DNA of 64,000 nt, taken from NCBI GenBank assembly GCA_035610365.1, contig CM069432.1:2480001-2544000 (forward strand), read 5' to 3'. The first letter of the stretch is position 1. Every line of letters begins with the position of its first letter. The notes beneath the pieces were generated by a model, which was given only the letters and a program-made list of their open reading frames with translations, was not told where the DNA came from and made no database searches. A program made the translations under genes and the position numbers. Source of the DNA: Aquatica leii (taxonomy: Eukaryota > Arthropoda > Insecta > Coleoptera > Lampyridae). Below, in pieces: positions 22,788-32,834 of this stretch.

Positions 22788-23254
22788 AATTAAACAGTAA
22801 TTCAACGCCCGATATTAACCACAAATCACACTTAGTCACTTGAAAAAATCCGGAGTAAAAGTAGTTTTATTGTTTTACACAAATGAACACAAAATCCAGC
22901 ACGTTTAAAACGTCGACAAGTTAACTCTGCAACAGCTATAGATGTACTGATCGAAGCAATTAAGCAAACAATGTAATATATTATAATGAGAAGAGTAATG
23001 CAAGTTCAAGCCTGTCGAAAATTCCTGTTTAAACCTGCATGTGGTATTGAGATCGCCAGCGTCGTGCAGTGAATCTTCCTAACTGTTTATTGATATTTTT
23101 TACTGTTCTTATATATTTGTATTTTATTGTTGTTTCTATATACATTTTATAGCAAACCATATATTTTGGTATAAATGTTATTACCTGCTTTGGAATGTTT
23201 AACGGCTATAAGTTAAAATTCTAAAAACAAATGCAAAAAATAAAATAAAAATAG

Positions 23255-23350
23255 GGTCCCCCCCAAAATAGGTGGGTGATGGGTAAAAACGGAGCTCATT
23301 TTTGGATTCAGGTCATTTTACATAAGAATCGTCAAGAATGGTATCAGGGC
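23255..23350 (-). repeat. Right TIR of the unassigned transposon
   Basis: Inverted partner of 20859-20955. The inner end carries a run of Gs on the complement where the left arm has CGAGGGAGCCCC. Confidence 0.85.
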
Positions 23351-23446
23351 CGATTTTCATGCAGACCAGTGTAATCTTTGTAGGCGAGAAAAGTATTGTT
23401 CTTTTTTAGCTACTAAGATTTTTAGTTGTTGTTATTTAGCGGACAT
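23351..23446 (-). pseudogene. BEL 2 gag, N-terminal end
   Basis: The minus strand from ATG at 23446 reads MSAK, a stop, then QQLKILVAKKEQYFSRLQRL, typical of the first residues of BEL gag. Removing the TIR element and one CGA joins this frame directly to SIIGCLSGSA at 20858. About 100 residues of gag that should lie between are missing, so an older deletion must have occurred nearby. Confidence 0.62.
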
Positions 23447-23527
23447 TATATCTATTTTAGTTACAATGCAATGTATTAAATTGTACGAACACGTGAAACC
23501 AATGTACACTACAGATAAGCGATATTC

Positions 23528-23543
23528 GGCTTGAAGGACCAAA
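23528..23543 (-). other. BEL 2 primer binding site
   Basis: The minus strand reads TTTGGTCCTTCAAGCC just after TTTAGCA, the presumed LTR end, and 80 bp before the gag ATG. It resembles the primer site of BEL 1 at 4201-4216. Confidence 0.6.
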
Positions 23544-23553
23544 TGCTAAAGAA

Positions 23554-23728
23554 CAAAATTCCAAATAAAAACCAACGGTAATTGCAACTTAATTATACAA
23601 TAAAAAACTTACGCAAACTCATTTCACCCTATCCCTATCTTCCTGTTCCCTTCGAAAATCATCACGGGGAAATGACTTTGGGTAAGTTTTTTATTGGATA
23701 GTTAAGTTGGTTTTTATTTGGAATTTTG
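23554..23728. repeat. Palindromic MITE-like element
   Basis: The left arm starts CAAAATTCCAAATAAAAACC and the right arm is its complement; the inner parts CAATAAAAAACTTAC and GTAAGTTTTTTATTG pair as well. Length 175 bp. A partial inverted copy lies at 15879-15952. It sits right at the end of the BEL 2 LTR. No coding capacity. Confidence 0.75.
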
Positions 23729-26519
23729 ATACGTAATAATATAATAAACCATATATATTGGTGTAAATTGCTATTAAACTAAATTTTTATTTTGACAAAA
23801 TACTCTTCAAAAATTTTTTGTTTTTTATTTATTTTTCTTTTCTATTTATGGTATCATTTCAAATTTAAAAGAATTCTTACATTACAGATCACATAATATT
23901 TAGAAATATTAGGTTGATGCTTGTTTAACAAATTATGGCTCTCGACTACGAGGCGTAGATTACTAATGTGAAAAGCAATAGATCATTTTCTTAATATCAA
24001 TAAATAATTATTTATGTAAACATCATAAATAATTTTAATCACATCACTCTTTAACGAGGTTGTTTTATTAAAAACATACCCTAAAGGAATATGCATACTT
24101 GCATATTTTTATTATTGTTAATAAAATGGTCAATTTGTCTACCCAATAAATTTTAAGTTAATGTGACTTAACGCACGCATTTTATTAATGAAAAGAAAAC
24201 AATTATTATGGCATGCAGCTAAAACGATTTCGATTCGTTCAAATTCCCACCCATTAATCATTTTTATTTTGTTTAAATTAATTGCAACATAATGAATAAT
24301 TATTTTAATGCAATTTGTAAAAAAAGTGCGTAGGTTGATTTTCAAGAATTATTTAATACAACGCTGCGTAATAAATCAGACGTCTATTACAAGATACATA
24401 ATTAATTTTACTTAGTTTTACTGATTTATGCCTCATATTTATTTCACGAGGATTAAGTTTAATGTGTGGTTAGTTTCCGGGTATTTTTTTGTTTTGTTTA
24501 TAAAAAGTTCAGTCGTGCATGAACTAAACCAAAAATATAATTTTGACCATCAGTATATTCCTCCGAAGTTGGTCATGCGAAGATTATTAATTGTACCATC
24601 TACGTATAAATATTGAATTGGACATACGATACATGATCGTAAGTAATACATTTAGTCTAGATCGAACATGTCTTATTAAATCCTCATAAATATTTTGCTG
24701 TCTACAACTTATTGTTGTCTTTTTTATATACCACTCGTGTATTACTTTAATACGTATTTATGAACATGATAGTGTACATTCTTTATTTCTTTTTTAAATT
24801 TTATAACTTCTTTAAAATGATTATAATTTATTTTTTTTTATTTTAAAGACAAAATACAAATATTTCTGCTGTATTTTATAACGCCAACGCTTAATTTGTA
24901 ATTTTCTGTAAAAAAATTGCTTCGTTAATTTTTTTGTCCATTACAATTTGTATTATAAATTTTAAGTTGAAATTGACATAAATTTTTTAGACTGTAAGTA
25001 AAACTTTCAAATAAAATTAAAATTAAATTACGTTCGCCCAAGAAACCTCAATAAAAAATGATTGATGGTCTTTCTATATTGCATGATTTAATATATTTGA
25101 TTTTAGAATTCCTATAGAAGAGGAATTAAACGTTACTTAGTTATTTCTAAAGTGTATTTTAATATTAATTGGTATCTAACGGTTTCTGTTGAAATAAAGA
25201 TGATTAAGTTTGTTTTAATTTAAGAGTGATTTATTATTTCGGATGAAATAAAATTATAAAGAATAGTTTAAATTAATTGTACTATACTTCAAACCAATTA
25301 AAACAGTGTAAGACAATACTATTCGAAATGTTTCAGTAATGATAATACATTATTTTAGATAACTTTTAATTAATTCTCTTCTTAATTGGAAATTAATTAG
25401 TAATTATATAGTAGTCAATTAGAAGGAGAATAATAAGAAAAAAATTCACAGATATCGCAAATCTTGCAATTATCGGAAACCTACGTAATAGAATGAACAA
25501 GGTTTATTACAATTTCCAAAAACAAGAATGTATACTGTTAATCAATTTTGAACTATTTTTTAATTCAAATTCAGTAAAATCTACATTTGCACAACACGTT
25601 TTGGATAATCGTCATGCTTTTATTTCCTCCAAATGATTTCATCTTTTTAATATCAATAACAAACAAATTCTTAAAAATTTTTTTGTTGAACGATCAAACC
25701 AATTTCAATTATGATTTTAAACTTAAATTTTCTTAGATATGTTTCTAAACTGCACCATCTTTCTTTTTTAAGATAATTTACATTTAGCATTTAGTAAAAC
25801 TGTGTTGTAAATATTTTTTGTAAACTTTTCTGAAGATGAGCTTCATTATTTTAAAGCTCGAAATATATATAAACAATACATTTTGAAAGTTTATGAATTT
25901 ATTATTGGTGAACATGTAATTTGAATAATTTAAAAATTGACCAATAACAATGAATCCCCTTAACAATTTAAAAATTTACCGATACTATAATTTTTTGTCC
26001 TATTAATATTAAAAAAATGCGTTACTGACTATAAAAAAACATTAAAAAAATGAACTTTACTATAACATGAATCCTCTCTCTAGTCTTAACTGATTTATAA
26101 CGCTAATAATATTTACAATTGGTTGACTGTTGATACAATTTCAATATTCCAAATTTACTTAAATTTTATTTAACATACTTTTTTTATAAAGTTTTATAAA
26201 TCAAGTTTATTACATTATTTGTTGTGTAAATTATGTTATTTCAAAATGAAAATATTTATATGACATTTTTCTATTTAAATGTAGCATGAAAAAGTGATTA
26301 GAATGTATACGAAATAAAAATTTATAAAAATACAATGCTAAAACGTTCTTTCTAATATACAGATAGCAAATTTTTGTAGTCCATTAATTAGAATTTGGAA
26401 AAAACATTACTAAATATGCACAGATTTTTTATAAACTAATTAAACTTAGCAACTCGTCAATTAAAGGACTATTGTACTTACACTACCGCTTGATCATGTA
26501 ACATTAACAAAACAATAGG
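23729..26519. other. Gene-free AT-rich DNA
   Basis: About 2.8 kb with only short chance frames (for example 24428-24616). No tRNA, TIR or known protein motif seen. Confidence 0.55.
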
Positions 26520-26579
26520 TACAGCCATGGTCATTGGAAATGTCCCTAAAATGAGCAATACCGCTCGTTCAATCACATT

Positions 26580-27580
26580 CTAATAGTATTAATCGAATTT
26601 ATATCTGTAAATATATCCTATGGTTATGGTTTTTTCTTTGTCGTATAAATACAAAAAGGTGATTACCATTACTTAATTTTGTATGTATTTCTTAAATCAT
26701 ACGAAAAGGCTTTTAAATATTACTCTCAAATAAACGTTTTATAAAACCAAAATTTTCTTAAATTTTTTGTGCGAATTAAAAAACAAACACTTTTTTCTAA
26801 TTTTGAATAACAATTTATTAACATATTTTTAATAAACATAGGACATACTATATCGTCAAATTTTTAGTTAATAAATGTTTTGAATAAAAATGCCGAAATT
26901 ATATATGCAAAATTATTTAAAATGTATTTGTTACGTCTAAACTTTAACTATTAATGTAATTTATTGAAATTTGTGTTTTGATAGTCACATTATTTTTGTA
27001 TGTAGGATGTATAAACCAGGCTTATCAGACCCGGAGTAATGTTTGGTTATAAGAATATGCAGCGTTTGTTATTATAACTTATAAACAATGTTTCTTATAT
27101 AATAATTAATAAGTAACAACAATACTTGTTTTTTGTTATAAAATAACTATTTATTTTTTCAATTTCTTAATTTGAATGTTGGTCCGGTTTATATAAAAGT
27201 AGGTATTGTACTGGATATACATCTTAGAGTTAAGCGGATTAACAAATACCTCACTTATTAATGATGTGTTGTCAATGAAAGTGCGGTAATGCTCATTTTA
27301 AAGACATTTAATAGTATTGGTCGTATTGACATCTATAAATATACCTTGGGGTTATGGCTTTTTGTTTGTAGTATAAATACAAAAAGGTGATTACCATTAT
27401 TAAATTGTATATGTGTTTCTTAAAATCATACGAGGAGATTTAAATATTACTATGAAACAAGCGTTTTATGAAACCACAACTACGTTTATGTTTTTGTGCA
27501 AATTAATAAACAATTGTACCGGATATGCATCTCATAATTAAGCGGATTAATAAATACCTCACTTATTAATGAGTTTCATA
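26580..27580 (+). repeat. Internal repeats in the 5' region of the Tc1-like element
   Basis: A segment with GTATAAATACAAAAAGGTGATTACC occurs near 26643 and again near 27370, each followed by a similar 100 bp. A second segment (AAGCGGATTAAYAAATACCTCACTTATTAATG) starts near 27233 and 27541, about 308 bp apart. Part of the subterminal sequence (GTGCGGTAATGCTCATTTTA) is also present internally near 27281. Possibly subterminal binding-site duplications. Confidence 0.6.
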
Positions 27581-27717
27581 ATTACCTTTTGTAAATATAT
27601 CATCAGGTTATGCCTTTTGTCGTATAAATATAAATTTTTCATTTACAAAATTGTAATATAAATTGGGAGTTCCTAATGGTAACATCATTGTTTATATGAT
27701 TATAATATTTTGTGAAT

Positions 27718-27831
27718 ATGCCTCGAAGATTAGGACAAATGGATTCTACCTTAAAATTAAAAGGCAGTATTGTTGGGATGGCACAAGCAGGAATGTCACC
27801 TCAAACAATATCTCAACATGTTGACTTATCG
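27718..27831 (+). pseudogene. Tc1-like transposase exon 1, copy 2
   Basis: The ATG at 27718 starts MPRRLGQMDSTLKLKGSIVG and ends at DLS before a GT donor at 27832, exactly 114 nt as in copy 1. Unlike copy 1 the third codon is CGA (Arg), so this start is open. The rest of the gene is missing because the intron runs into the Penelope element at 27934. Confidence 0.8.
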
Positions 27832-27933
27832 GTAAGCATTTTTCTAAAGTATATTTTTACATTGCATTGCTACACAGTCAGCATGTGTTAAATAATAACT
27901 AACAATACTGTTTTACAAGATATTGGAATCTAT

Positions 27934-28041
27934 GACAATAGTCGAAACATGTAGCGTTTATTAAAATATAAAAATAAAAAATTAAAATTAAGTAGTGGGA
28001 AGGTTTTGAGAATCTATAAAAAATAAAACTAAAATAATATA
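27934..28041 (+). repeat. PLE2 left pseudo-LTR
   Basis: Direct repeat partner of 30698-30802, differing by small indels in A-rich runs. It begins at GACAAT, leaving out the CTGAAGAT core that precedes this in the right copy. Confidence 0.8.
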
Positions 28042-28076
28042 ATATAATAAACCCATTTTGAGTTATTAAAGAATAA

Positions 28077-30371
28077 ATGGAAAAAATAAACTTTAATATC
28101 GCTTGCCGAGCAAACATTTTCCATGAATACATGAAATTGAATCTTAAAATGAAGAGAGCTTCGCTAAACATATGGTTTAGTAGCTTGTGTCTTAAAGAAG
28201 AACTATTTCCAAAATACATTACACTCAAAACTAAAAATAAATCACCTCAAGCCATTAATGCAGTAACAAAAGGTAAAAAAGCTTGGTTAAATAATGAAAT
28301 ACAGTTTTGCTATAAAGTTAGAAACCAATTAAATTTAAAACTTTATATACAACATTCATCTCTATTCAAATATTTTCATAACTTAGAAATAGATGAAATT
28401 ATAAATTTTGTTAAAGATAAAGTACAAGATTTTGGTTTTCACAATTTTAATAAACTAATTCTAAAAATAAATAATTTACGAAAATCAAAAACATTAAACA
28501 ATTTGCAAACTAATAATATCCAAAATCCAAACTTTGTTTTTAAGAGATTGTTTAATTTAAGTAATACTAACTTTGACAAATGTGAAACTGAATTTCTTAA
28601 GCGTGGTCTTAAATATAATAACAATCAATTTAATACTAAATTACTAAATAAATTTAAAATAGACTTAGAGTGTATAATACATAAAACAGCTAATTATACC
28701 AATACTAATTACATTAGAGCTATTTGTCACAATAAACTAAGCAAAATTACTATTCCATCTGGTAAATTTAATAAAAATGTTATTAATAGTATTAAATTAA
28801 AAATTAAAGACAACAATTTAATAATAACAAAAGCAGATAAAGGTAATGCTTTAGATATTATTGAAAAATCTAGTTATAATGAAAAAGTTAACAACTTCCT
28901 CACATCTAATGACTTTGAACTTACTAATATAAATTTTCTTTCATTTACTAATAAAGTTAAAAAATTTATTACAGAAAATAAAACTTTGTTATCAGAGTTC
29001 TTTAATATTAAACATTATAGTTTAATTTTAATGAATCCGTCACTGCCTTTACTATATGGTCTTCCTAAAATTCACAAAATTGATTACCCAATAAGACCAA
29101 TACTTTCTTTTACAAATACTCCAGTTTCTAACATTTCATCTTGGCTTAATAAATAATTACGTTCTCAAATTAACTTTCAGTTTCCTTATTCTATTACAAA
29201 CTCTGAATCTTTAACTAGAGAATTAGTTAATTTTAATATAATTAAAGAACTACTTGTTCAATCTAACTTACCTGATAATATTTGTATTTTTATACTTCGT
29301 TGCTTAAAATTATATTTAAGCCAAATTTTTTTCTTATTTAACAACCAAACATTTATTCAAAAAACAGGTTTACCTATGGGAAATAACCTTTCACCGATAC
29401 TAGTAGAAATATTCTTATCTAACTTAGAAATTTATAAACTTTTTTCTAATGATGTTATTAAAAAAACATTTTATTTATTATAAAAGATACGTAGATGACA
29501 TTTTAGTTATATTTAAAGGCAGTGAATATGGTCTAAATAATTGTTTTAATGTACTAAACTTATTACATCCAAATATAAAATTTATAATTGAAAAAGAATC
29601 AAACAATATTTTAAATTTTCTTGATTTATCTATTAAACCTGTTAATAATAATCTTAAAATTGATATTTATCGTAAATCCACTCTCACACAAATTAACAGC
29701 TTTTAGATTTTTCTTTAACTGATTATATACTTTTCCTCTTGATTGTGATAGTTTTAATAAAAAAATAAATATTATTTATTATCTAGCTAATATTAATAAA
29801 CATATTATTAAAAATTTACAAGAACAAAATTTTGTCTTCTATTAAAATTAAAATTGTTCATCTCTTACACCTGTCTCTAATCAATCTAAAATATATTTTT
29901 CTATTCCTTATATAGGCCCATCTTCATTTCAATTTCAAAATCTATTAAAACATTTTGGCATTAACATATCTTTTTTGTCAAATAATAATATTAAATCTTT
30001 ATTTGTTAATACTAAAGATAAAATTAATATTTTAGACAAATCCGGTGTTTATAAATTAAAATGTGGTGATTGCAACGCATTTTATATAGGACAAATAGGT
30101 CAAAAGTTTTCTATTAGAATTGCTGAACATCTATCTTGTATTAAAAATAATAACATTTCATTTAAATCATCATTTGCTAATCATATGTATACTAAATTCT
30201 CATCATTCATTCAACTCTAAAAAAGATTTTGAAATTTTGCACATTTGTAATAAAGGTTTAAGACTTAATTTTTTAGAAATAAAAGAAACTATTAAAAATT
30301 CCAATTCCAATCGTGAATCATCTCTTAACGAAGTTGTTAACTTTAATAATAATTTACTTTTTCTAAATTAG
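28077..30371 (+). pseudogene. PLE2 reverse transcriptase and GIY-YIG endonuclease, broken
   Basis: Frame 28077-29156 (359 codons) has the N-terminal region FLKRGLKYNNNQFN, ITKADKGNALDIIEKSSYNE and LLYGLPKIHKIDYPIRPILS. After a stop at 29154 the next pieces are GLPMGNNLSPILVEIFLSNL near 29370, YYKRYVDDILVIFKG near 29480 and NILNFLDLSIKP. RT motif A, which should follow NSESLTRELVNF near 29210, is missing, so the polymerase is dead. Frame 29975-30220 contains GVYKLKCGDCNAFYIGQIG, the GIY-YIG start, and IRIAEHL; the end is frameshifted into 30120-30371. The protein differs widely from PLE1, so it is another Penelope lineage. Confidence 0.88.
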
Positions 30372-30689
30372 TTTTTGTTTGATTATTTCCATTATTATAT
30401 TATTTTGTTGTATCCTAAGATTTTCTATTATTAAGCTAATTTTGTGTTGTTCAAATTTTAAAATTTGTCAAACTTCAAATATTTAAGCATTTTTAATTTG
30501 ATTAATATATGTCGGTAAGTTTATTTATTTTTATAACTTTTTGATTTTTTTAATTTATATTATTTTTCAGATTTCTATAATTATTATTTTTTAAAGTTTA
30601 TGTAATATTTGATGTTTGATTTTTCAATTCTAATGTAAGTTTATATTTAAATAAGATTCGATTTTATATTTTTTATTTTATAGTATACG

Positions 30690-30713
30690 CTGAAGATGAC
30701 AATTAGTCGAAAC
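30690..30713 (+). ncRNA. hammerhead-ribozyme-like motif of PLE2
   Basis: CTGAAGA, one T, a hairpin GAC-AATTA-GTC, then GAAAC, in sense with the element. Just downstream ATGTA could give a tiny helix III with a GTA cleavage triplet. Helix I is not convincing. The same one-base offset appears in the PLE1 motif. Function not shown. Confidence 0.48.
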
Positions 30714-30802
30714 ATGTAGCGTTTATTAAAATATAAAAATTAAAATTAAGTAATGGGAAGGTTTTGAGAATTTATAAAAAATAAAAATAAAATAATATAA
30801 TG
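30698..30802 (+). repeat. PLE2 right pseudo-LTR
   Basis: Direct repeat partner of 27934-28041; the Tc1-like sequence resumes immediately after it with GGTTATTACACAAAG. Confidence 0.8.
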
Positions 30803-31650
30803 GTTATTACACAAAGTATTAATTATTTCTATACAACTTTTGAATTGTTATTGTTTTTTATATGATAATATGTTTTTTTATTTAATTATATTATTAAAAT
30901 AGACTACAGCATGAACTGTAATTATAAACGTATGCTTATTTATTAACATTTTATTAACGCAAAAGTGAGTAATACCTAAATAATTATTATTAAAATAAAA
31001 ATAATATTAATGAATACGAAAATGTAATTATGATACTCATTAATAAGTGAAGTATTTAACCGCTTAAACAGAAAAAAACGAAAATGACTATATGAACAAA
31101 AATTTAAATAAATTACATTATATTGGCACAAATATTTATTCTTACACCTGAAAATTCTGTTTGATAGTATCATTAATATTTAAACAAAGTTAAAGTATAA
31201 AAGTTTCACTTTATTTATAAATAATTTTGCACATACAGCGAAATATTAATAGTACCTATGTAAAATTGTTTTTATAAAATCAGTAATTAGATTATTATTT
31301 ACAATTTACCTTAATTTTATACGTTCAAAAGTTTACTATCAATAAGTATGTATCTAAAATTATAGAAAGAAATGTGTTTTTTTATTCGCATAAAAATATA
31401 AATACTGTCATAAAAGTAATACTATTTTCTTATGGTTTGAGAAATACATGTAAAATTTAGTAATAGTAATCCCTTTTTTATTTACAAGACAAAAGGATAT
31501 AACCTCAAAGTATATTTACAAGTATAAATACTGCTAATATTATTAGAATGTGACTAAAAATGTTCATTTTAAGGACATTTCCATTTCCAATTACTATGGC
31601 TGTACATTTGATTTAAGTTATTATTAATATAATAACGTGCATTATAGAAA

Positions 31651-31818
31651 ATGTCTGTGTCAAATTGCACTCTCTGTAAAAATAATATTAAAAATGATCA
31701 ATCTGGTCTACAATGCGAAGGCAGATGTAAGCTATGGTTTCATGCAAGTTGTTTTAATTTGAATGATGAAAAAATAAATAAAACGCAAGAAGCAAGTAAG
31801 AAAAAGAAAGTAAAATGA
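31651..31818 (+). pseudogene. LINE ORF with PHD-like zinc finger, short
   Basis: A 55-codon frame starts MSVSNCTLCKNNIKNDQSGL and continues CEGRCKLWFHASCF, a C4HC3-like (PHD) pattern found at the start of ORFs in several CR1/Jockey-type LINEs. It stops at 31818 after a lysine-rich tail. The expected endonuclease domain does not follow; the next sequence is already the linker to the RT. Confidence 0.62.
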
Positions 31819-31825
31819 AATGATT

Positions 31826-32830
31826 GGATAACAAACAGATGCTTTTAAAAACGAACTAAAAAATAAAAAAGAAGCATACCCTTAATGGAAGCAAGATTTC
31901 AATAATACTGAAAAAGAGTTAATATATAAAAAACTAAAAAACAAAACTAGAGATTTAAAATTTACTTTGATAAGAGAGTATTACAATAATGAATCAAAAA
32001 AACTTGGTTTATACCAAACAAAATTTTGGAAATTAAACAAACAAATTTTATATTACACAAAATTAACTCAAACTAAACATCAAACATTAATTTACAAAAA
32101 ATCAAACTCAAATATATAATATGTCTACATTCAGTCTAATTAAACACCAGTCTATAGCTTATTTTTAACACCTATGTACAAGTAATGATGAAATTTGAAA
32201 AAATATACATTCAATGAAAGATAATAATACTGCAGGAGAAGATATTTCTGTAACAACCTTATAAATTTGTTTTCCTCGTGTTATATTTTACATTACTCAA
32301 ATCAAAAATTAAATATTAGAAACTGGATTTTTCCAAATAAAATAAAAATAGCAGTGGTAACTCCGATATTTAAAAATGGGAACACAAAAGCAATATTAAA
32401 TTATAGATCAATATCGATGCTTTCACGTTTTTACAAAATAGAAAAAGAAATTATATACAACAGAATCATAAAATATGTAAATAAAAATAAAATAATAAGC
32501 AATAAACAATATGGATTTCTAGAAAAAACTGGTATTTAAGCGGCAGTATATTATATTATAAACCAAATTTGTTAAAGAAAAACACCAAAATACCTGTGGT
32601 CTTTTTATAGATTTACAAGAGGTTTTTGATACAGTTGCTCATTTTATATTATTACAAACATTACAAAATATTCGTATGTGTGGAGTAGCTAATACCTTAA
32701 TACAAGATTATTTAAACAAAAGATTACAGGTAGTAAAATTAGAAAGAATATTAAGTTTTCCAAAAATAATAACGTGGAGTTTCACAGGGTAGTGTTTTCG
32801 GACCCACTTTATTTAATATTATTATTAGGT
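31826..32830 (+). pseudogene. LINE reverse transcriptase remnant
   Basis: Near 31830 a frame reads DWITN, then the linker with YKKLKNKTRDLKFTLIREYY, and from 32267 the RT: FPNKIKIAVVTPIFKNGNTK, LNYRSISMLSRFYKI, NKQYGFLEKTGI, then GLFIDLQEVFDTVAHFILL, with motif A (FID-x5-FD) recognisable. The sequence stops at GPTLF near 32815, before the catalytic Asp-Asp box, where the hAT begins. Several stops. The endonuclease is lost. Confidence 0.78.
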
Positions 32831-32834
32831 CAGG

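Larger units (their letters stand above)
20859..23350 (-). mobile_element. Unassigned TIR DNA transposon with 3-bp target duplication
   Basis: The ends are inverted repeats of about 90 bp, both starting GCCCTG (left GCCCTGGCAC, right complement GCCCTGATAC), sharing TTCTTATGTAAA, AATCCAAA, TCCGTTTT and CCATCACCCACC in the same order. CGA lies on both sides (20856-20858 and 23351-23353), and dropping one copy restores the BEL 2 gag frame across the junction. Length is 2,492 bp, with one gene on the minus strand. A 3-bp duplication excludes Tc1/mariner, hAT and piggyBac; I cannot name the superfamily. Confidence 0.8.
17610..23551 (-). mobile_element. Second BEL/Pao retrotransposon, broken and nested
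   Basis: Minus-strand order is primer site (23528-23543), gag start (23446), [TIR element insertion 20859-23350], rest of gag, protease, RT fragment, integrase, and a probable 3' LTR starting TGTTCTG at 17698 and itself hit by the mariner at 16126-17607. The outer LTR limits are not resolved. Its sequence is much more eroded than the BEL element at 1-4487 and the two differ in protein, so they are separate families. Confidence 0.75.
27934..30802 (+). mobile_element. Penelope-like element PLE2 with direct terminal repeats
   Basis: About 105 bp at 27934-28041 (GACAATAGTCGAAACATGTA and onward) recur at 30698-30802 in the same orientation. Such flanking direct repeats (pseudo-LTRs) are typical of Penelope elements. 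The left repeat starts in the middle of the hammerhead-like hairpin that is whole at the right end (30690-30713). No clear target duplication is seen, because host transposon sequence is deleted at the insertion. Confidence 0.82.
26522..31602 (+). mobile_element. Tc1-like DNA transposon, copy 2, carrying a Penelope element
   Basis: Left end CAGCCATGGTCATTGGAAATG (26522) is inverted at the right end near 31602 (complement CAGCCATAGTAATTGGAAATG), and the inverted similarity continues for about 75 bp. TA flanks both ends (26520-26521, 31603-31604). Inside are the 5' region absent from copy 1, exon 1 of the transposase, the Penelope element 27934-30802, and the 3' region 30803-31602 that matches 8838-9636. 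Exon 2 and everything between the equivalents of 4778 and 8838 are gone. Confidence 0.85.

Noticed and set aside
15879..23728. The inverted repeats at 15879 and 23554 as TIRs of one 7.8-kb transposon
   Set aside because: The right copy is itself a full palindrome and the left a partial copy; both are better explained as independent MITE insertions.
24139..24616. Two small frames of 62-68 codons on opposite strands
   Set aside because: Low complexity, no family, no neighbouring signals.
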